Origin: Spirobacillus cienkowskii
GTDB taxonomy: Bacteria > Bdellovibrionota_B > Oligoflexia > Silvanigrellales > Silvanigrellaceae
Length of the DNA stretch: 55,061 nucleotides
Reading direction: 5' to 3'
Assembly: GCA_003339605.1 (NCBI GenBank)
Contig: QOVW01000064.1
Coordinates: 1 to 55,061, forward strand
Part shown: one piece after another, positions 51,334 through 55,061 of the stretch
How positions within the stretch are numbered: the first letter of the stretch is position 1
How the letters are laid out: every line of letters begins with the position of its first letter
Made by a program: the position numbers and the translations under genes
Notes under the pieces: model-generated
Database searches by the model: none
What the model saw: only the letters and a program-made list of their open reading frames with translations
What the model was told of the DNA's origin: nothing

Positions 51334-52878
51334 GTGACAAACAAAAATTCTGAAAAAAAAGTAATTATTGCTGCATCATTAGGGACTGTTTTTGAATGGT
51401 ATGACTTTTATCTGTATGGTACTTTAGCTGTTTTTTTTGGAACTTTGTTTTTTCCGACAGGAAATGAAACAGCCTCCTTTTTAGCAAGCTTAGCGACCTT
51501 TGGTGCAGGGTTTGCTGTCAGACCTTTTGGTGCCATTGTGTTTGGTAGAATTGGTGATATTGTAGGGCGAAAATATACTTTTTTAATAACAATAATTGTA
51601 ATGGGTTTATCGACTGCTCTTGTGGGATTGTTACCAACTTACGAGCAAATAGGTATTTTTGCGCCTATCCTTCTCACTTTATTGCGACTAACGCAAGGCT
51701 TAGCATTAGGCGGAGAATACGGAGGCGCTGCAGTTTATGTTGCCGAGCACTCGCCTAATGAAAGGCGTGGTTTGAACACCAGTTGGATTCAAACAACAGC
51801 GACAGGGGGATTTTTACTGTCTCTTATTGTCATTTTATGCTGCAGAGTGATGCTTACAGAAGAAGATTTTAAATTTTGGGGTTGGAGAATTCCTTTTTTA
51901 ATTTCGATTGTTTTATTAATTATTTCTGTTTATATTCGCCTGAAATTAAGTGAATCTCCAATTTTCTTAAAAATGAAAAAAATGGGTAAGACTTCAAAAT
52001 CTCCTTTAAAAGAAAGTTTTACAAAACCTAAAAATTTAAAATTAATTTTATTGGCATTGTTTGGGGCAACCGCTGGACAAGGAGTTATTTGGTATACAGG
52101 ACAATTTTATGCTTTGTATTTTTTACAAAACACGTTAAAAATTGATTTTCAAAATTCTTATATCATGATTGCCATCGCTCTTGTGATTGCAACTCCATTT
52201 TTTATATTATTTGGTAAACTATCCGATCGCATTGGCAGAAAAAAAGTTATCTTAACAGGATTTTTGTTATCGGCTTTGCTTTATATTCCAATTTTTAAAG
52301 GTATAGCTTATTATGGAAATCCTGCTTTAATTAGAGCGCAAAACGAAGCTCCAATAGTTATTACAACCAATCAATGCAAGAGTTTATGCAAAGAAATTAA
52401 AGAATATTTTTCTAAAAAAGGATACAATTATCAATTAAATGTTGAGCTAGAAAAAAAAGATTTCTTAACTGTTTTTATTGGTGATTATCAAGTGAATTCT
52501 TTAGACTCTAGAACGTTAGACAAAGAAGTTGCCATAGCAGGATATCCTCTGGTAGCAGATAATGATGCAATTAATTACGTTATGGTCATAATTTTGCTAA
52601 CCGTATTGGTTCTTTTTGTAACCATGGTTTATGGCCCAATTGCGGCATTTTTGGTTGAATTATTTCCAACTCGTATTCGCTATACGTCTATGTCGTTTCC
52701 GTATCATATTGGAAATGGATGGTTTGGTGGATTTTTACCATTAATTGCAACTGCATTGGTACTTTATACAGGTAATATTTATGCAGGACTTTACTATCCA
52801 ATTGCCATAGCAATTATGAGTTTAATTATTGGTGTAATATTTATTAAAGAAACGAAGGATAATAAGATAGATAGTTGA
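51334..52878 (+). CDS. MFS transporter, metabolite:H+ symporter (MHS) family
   Basis: 514 residues, 12 predicted membrane helices. GTVFEWYDFYLYGTLAVFF, RPFGAIVFGRIGDIVGRK, QGLALGGEYGGAAVYVAEH and ERRGLNTSW are MHS signatures (ProP, KgtP, ShiA relatives). A soluble insert of about 90 residues (about 330-420) splits two C-terminal helices; similar inserts occur in larger MHS members. The start is GTG 51334, set by AGGAGG four bases upstream. Substrate (organic acid, osmolyte or similar) unknown. Confidence 0.88.
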   Translation: MTNKNSEKKVIIAASLGTVFEWYDFYLYGTLAVFFGTLFFPTGNETASFLASLATFGAGFAVRPFGAIVFGRIGDIVGRKYTFLITIIVMGLSTALVGLLPTYEQIGIFAPILLTLLRLTQGLALGGEYGGAAVYVAEHSPNERRGLNTSWIQTTATGGFLLSLIVILCCRVMLTEEDFKFWGWRIPFLISIVLLIISVYIRLKLSESPIFLKMKKMGKTSKSPLKESFTKPKNLKLILLALFGATAGQGVIWYTGQFYALYFLQNTLKIDFQNSYIMIAIALVIATPFFILFGKLSDRIGRKKVILTGFLLSALLYIPIFKGIAYYGNPALIRAQNEAPIVITTNQCKSLCKEIKEYFSKKGYNYQLNVELEKKDFLTVFIGDYQVNSLDSRTLDKEVAIAGYPLVADNDAINYVMVIILLTVLVLFVTMVYGPIAAFLVELFPTRIRYTSMSFPYHIGNGWFGGFLPLIATALVLYTGNIYAGLYYPIAIAIMSLIIGVIFIKETKDNKIDS

Positions 52879-52882
52879 GCAT

Positions 52883-53824
52883 TTATTTATATTTACCAAA
52901 ATTAATTCCTGTAGTTGGATTGTAGTGTAAGGAGAATTCGTTATCAAAATCCGTGATTTTTATATTAATATTAAATTCACGATCAATAGTGCTTTTTAGA
53001 ATTAAAACACAATTTTGACTAGGCAGCAGTTTTCTACGAAAATAGATAGGAGAGTTTAATTTATTTTTGTCAGGCTCACATTTTGGTAAGCGGTTAAATA
53101 CTTCTGGTTCTGTCTCTGGATTAGCAAATTCAAGACTATCTGTTGTTGTATAATTTTCAATTATAAATTTAATATTATCTTTTTCTATTTTTGTTTCTTT
53201 ATTTGTATTTTTTATTTCTATTAAATAAAAATAATTATTACTTTGAAATTGTTTAGAAAAATTCAATTCTAAATATTTAAATCTATCTAGTGGTTTTTCT
53301 AATTTTTGAACAATAGCCAAGTTAAATAACATTTTATTACCTGGTTTTGAATATTCAATTTTTCCAGAAACGTTTCTTGAATAGTATTTTATCTCATTAT
53401 TTTTATCTGTATATTGATATTTATAAACTCGAGAATTTATAGAATTTTCTCCAATAGTGAAAATTTTTTTAAAACTATCGTTTTGCTTATTTTTTTCATC
53501 ATAGGGTCGATATTCATCATGGGATTGTTTATCATTTTTGATAAATAATTTGTTAATTTCTACCTGGCAGAGCTTATCGTCAATTTTCTCTGGTATCCAT
53601 ATATATTTATCAGATTTTTTCAATGACATCTGATAAGTGAATAAAATAGATTTGTTTTTTTTGTCTTTACATATTAAAGTAGTATCTATTTTAATATCTT
53701 CACTCTCTGAACTTGAAGAAAAAATAACTTCACCAAGAATTTTATTTTCAAAAAAATGATCTTGTTTACAAGATGTCAATAGACAAAAAGCTGTAAAAAA
53801 TATAAGCTTGAATTTAAAAAACAT
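52883..53824 (-). CDS. lipoprotein of unknown function (paired with the next gene)
   Basis: 313 residues. Signal peptide ends in lipobox LLTSC with C19. The mature part is rich in charged residues and beta-like stretches. A segment with LICKDKK, then C-x3-IN (CQVEIN), resembles the neighbouring lipoprotein (SCTSD, then CTISIN). No family recognised. Outer-membrane anchored (no Asp follows the Cys). Four bases separate its stop from that of the transporter. Confidence 0.65.
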   Translation of the reverse strand: MFFKFKLIFFTAFCLLTSCKQDHFFENKILGEVIFSSSSESEDIKIDTTLICKDKKNKSILFTYQMSLKKSDKYIWIPEKIDDKLCQVEINKLFIKNDKQSHDEYRPYDEKNKQNDSFKKIFTIGENSINSRVYKYQYTDKNNEIKYYSRNVSGKIEYSKPGNKMLFNLAIVQKLEKPLDRFKYLELNFSKQFQSNNYFYLIEIKNTNKETKIEKDNIKFIIENYTTTDSLEFANPETEPEVFNRLPKCEPDKNKLNSPIYFRRKLLPSQNCVLILKSTIDREFNINIKITDFDNEFSLHYNPTTGINFGKYK

Positions 53825-53851
53825 AATTAATTTTCTTTCTTGAAATTAAAA

Positions 53852-53881
53852 AATAAAGGAAGTACTATAACTTCCTTTATT
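53852..53881 (-). terminator. intrinsic terminator after the second lipoprotein gene
   Basis: Stem AATAAAGGAAGT (53852-53863) / ACTTCCTTTATT (53870-53881), 6-base loop; read on the minus strand it is followed by TTTTAATTT. Confidence 0.75.
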
Positions 53882-53900
53882 CTAAAAATTACATCAAAAA

Positions 53901-54767
53901 TTACTTTTGTTTAGCTACTGTAATAATAAGAAATGAGTTAAATTCACTTGCTTTTTCATTTGTAGCTAAAATAATATATTGTATATTGTCTGCAAAATTA
54001 TCCCAGTTATTTATTTCATTTAAATCAGGGCATGGAGCTCCAAGGGAACTATTGTTATAGGCGGCAAGCGCATCTGCCAATCCTGCAGGTTTAGCAGAAA
54101 CAATTTTGCACTTATTCTTATCGTAGTTTGAGAATAAATTATTTGCTTTAAGAGAAAAAGATCTACTAATTGCTTTACCATTGTATTTAAGTTCTTTTAT
54201 GTCAATTCTAAACAATGGGTCTGTTGGAGGATCAATTGAATTCACACTAAATTGATGCTCAATCATTGGAATAGAATTGGGTGCTACTTTTTCAACTACG
54301 AGTTCTGATAAATTATATAAATTTAAAATAAATTTATTTTCTGCAAATGTCATGGCTGCGTATTTGTATTCAGCGCCATTTTTATAAGTTATAATTTTAT
54401 CATTTTGTTGAAGCACAAGAGGACTAACTTGGGAATTAAAACTTACTGTTAAAATTTTATTATTATCATTTGGAGTAAATATTTTGCCGTCTACTGTAAA
54501 ATTGTTAATACTAATTGTGCACTCGGAATTAGGGGCATAAAAAAATATATTTGATGTATTGCTGATTGTTACATTGTTATCTGTATACGCAGGATCAGAG
54601 GTACAACTCACTTGCGCTGTGATATTAAAAGTGTCAACAGGTCTGCTAAAAGCAAAACTCGCTTCTTTTAAGAGCAAAACTTTGTTTGTATCACTATTGT
54701 TTTTGCAAGAAATGGTAGTTATCGCTGATGCGCTGATTGTTAATAACATGAGGCCTAGTGATTTCAT
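53901..54767 (-). CDS. lipoprotein of unknown function
   Basis: 288 residues. Start ATG 54767 with GGGAG five bases upstream (the open frame runs seven codons more). Lipobox TTISC gives C21. Mature part Asn/Ser/Thr-rich with beta-like strands; N-terminal half includes C-x27-C followed by x3-IN, as in the next lipoprotein. C-terminal half unrecognised. Followed by a terminator, so expressed separately from its downstream partner. Confidence 0.65.
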   Translation of the reverse strand: MKSLGLMLLTISASAITTISCKNNSDTNKVLLLKEASFAFSRPVDTFNITAQVSCTSDPAYTDNNVTISNTSNIFFYAPNSECTISINNFTVDGKIFTPNDNNKILTVSFNSQVSPLVLQQNDKIITYKNGAEYKYAAMTFAENKFILNLYNLSELVVEKVAPNSIPMIEHQFSVNSIDPPTDPLFRIDIKELKYNGKAISRSFSLKANNLFSNYDKNKCKIVSAKPAGLADALAAYNNSSLGAPCPDLNEINNWDNFADNIQYIILATNEKASEFNSFLIITVAKQK

Positions 54768-54968
54768 TTTAACTCCCAAAAAATACATAAATTATTTTTA
54801 TTAGTCATTTGTAAAAAATAACGAAAAAATTGTTATTATATAGTTAAAAATTTGTCAATTCATGAATTATAAAAAACTTATTTTTATAATAAATTCAAAT
54901 ACTTATTCTTAATAAGGAATGGTGAATAACAAATTCATATAAGAAGGCTTAATAATTATTAAAGATTA

Positions 54969-55061
54969 GGGGCTGTCCAACATAGAATTTAGAAGAAGTT
55001 GACAGAATATAAAAGAAGGTGTTCAATTATTTTCGCAAAAAATACAAAGGAACACCAGATG
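54969..55061 (+). mobile_element. probable left end of an insertion sequence (truncated by window)
   Basis: GGGGCTGTCCAAC at 54969 has the look of a terminal repeat found on several IS families (IS5/IS1182-like; recalled, not searched). It is followed by TTGACA (54999-55004), an AAGGA ribosome site, and an ATG at 55059 that would begin a transposase. The rest lies outside the window. Upstream, 54768-54968 is AT-rich with nothing else seen. Confidence 0.5.

Noticed and set aside
52300-52580. About 90-residue soluble insert in the MHS transporter as a novel fusion.
   Set aside because: Inserts at this point are known in larger MHS-family members.
1-55061. CRISPR array, prophage, toxin-antitoxin or restriction cluster.
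   Set aside because: No regularly spaced direct repeats, phage structural genes, or paired toxin-antitoxin or methylase genes were seen.

Overview
The window is strongly AT-rich chromosomal DNA from a Gram-negative bacterium. It encodes a Pal lipoprotein, type II secretion proteins GspL, GspM and GspN, several outer-membrane or lipoprotein candidates and an Slt-type lytic transglycosylase. The combination of RNase Y with YmdB, an MglA-like small GTPase, GspN, and many secreted or TPR proteins of unknown function suggests a predatory or host-associated lineage near Bdellovibrionota/Oligoflexia. That placement is inference only: no rRNA is present. Almost all genes look intact. Insertion-sequence ends sit at both borders: the 3' end of an IS3-family transposase at the left, and a probable left end of another IS at the right.

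Layout, left to right. 1-5461: IS3 end, a saccharopine-dehydrogenase-family gene divergent from arginine deiminase, a lytic transglycosylase, and a secreted protein with beta-helix-like repeats. 5611-11579 (minus strand): a BpsA-type polyamine synthase gene translationally coupled to a LysE-type exporter gene, NAD-malic enzyme, uracil-DNA glycosylase, and a DEAD-box helicase with a Gly/Arg-rich tail. 11865-18484: a small conserved protein, glycerate kinase, acpP, then rpiB-glyA-nrdR-ribE and a 545-residue unknown. 18620-20684: pth and rplY (minus), a long gene-free leader, then pal. 20734-28778: HAD and giant TPR genes divergent from gspL-gspM-gspN. 27762-35834 (minus, tight): gpsA, mfd, a FecR/TPR/barrel protein, and a PLP-dependent deaminase-like gene. 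35930-42648: moxR, a HAD-like protein with an altered catalytic motif, a secreted unknown, tRNA-Leu(GAG), rny-ymdB, and a solute-binding-protein-like gene with no signal peptide. 42674-45954 (minus, overlapping operon): a small coiled-coil gene, aroQ, a C-terminal J-domain protein, manA, and a degenerate MglA-like GTPase. 46200-49013: dut, tRNA-Trp(CCA), a BFD-like [2Fe-2S] protein with panB, and htpX. 49130-54767: an outer-membrane protein, a nitrilase-family amidase, an MHS-type transporter, and two related lipoproteins.

How the parts work together. Most named genes are core metabolism (serine/glycine and one-carbon, riboflavin, pantothenate, shikimate, mannose, dUTP), RNA and DNA maintenance (rny, ymdB, deaD-like, ung, mfd, nrdR) and envelope or secretion (pal, slt, gspLMN, htpX). 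The parts least explained by known systems are the aroQ/J-domain/manA/MglA-like operon, the LysE/BpsA pair, the FecR-TPR-barrel fusion, the giant TPR protein beside gspLMN, and the tandem lipoproteins at the right edge. No CRISPR array, prophage or rRNA operon is visible.
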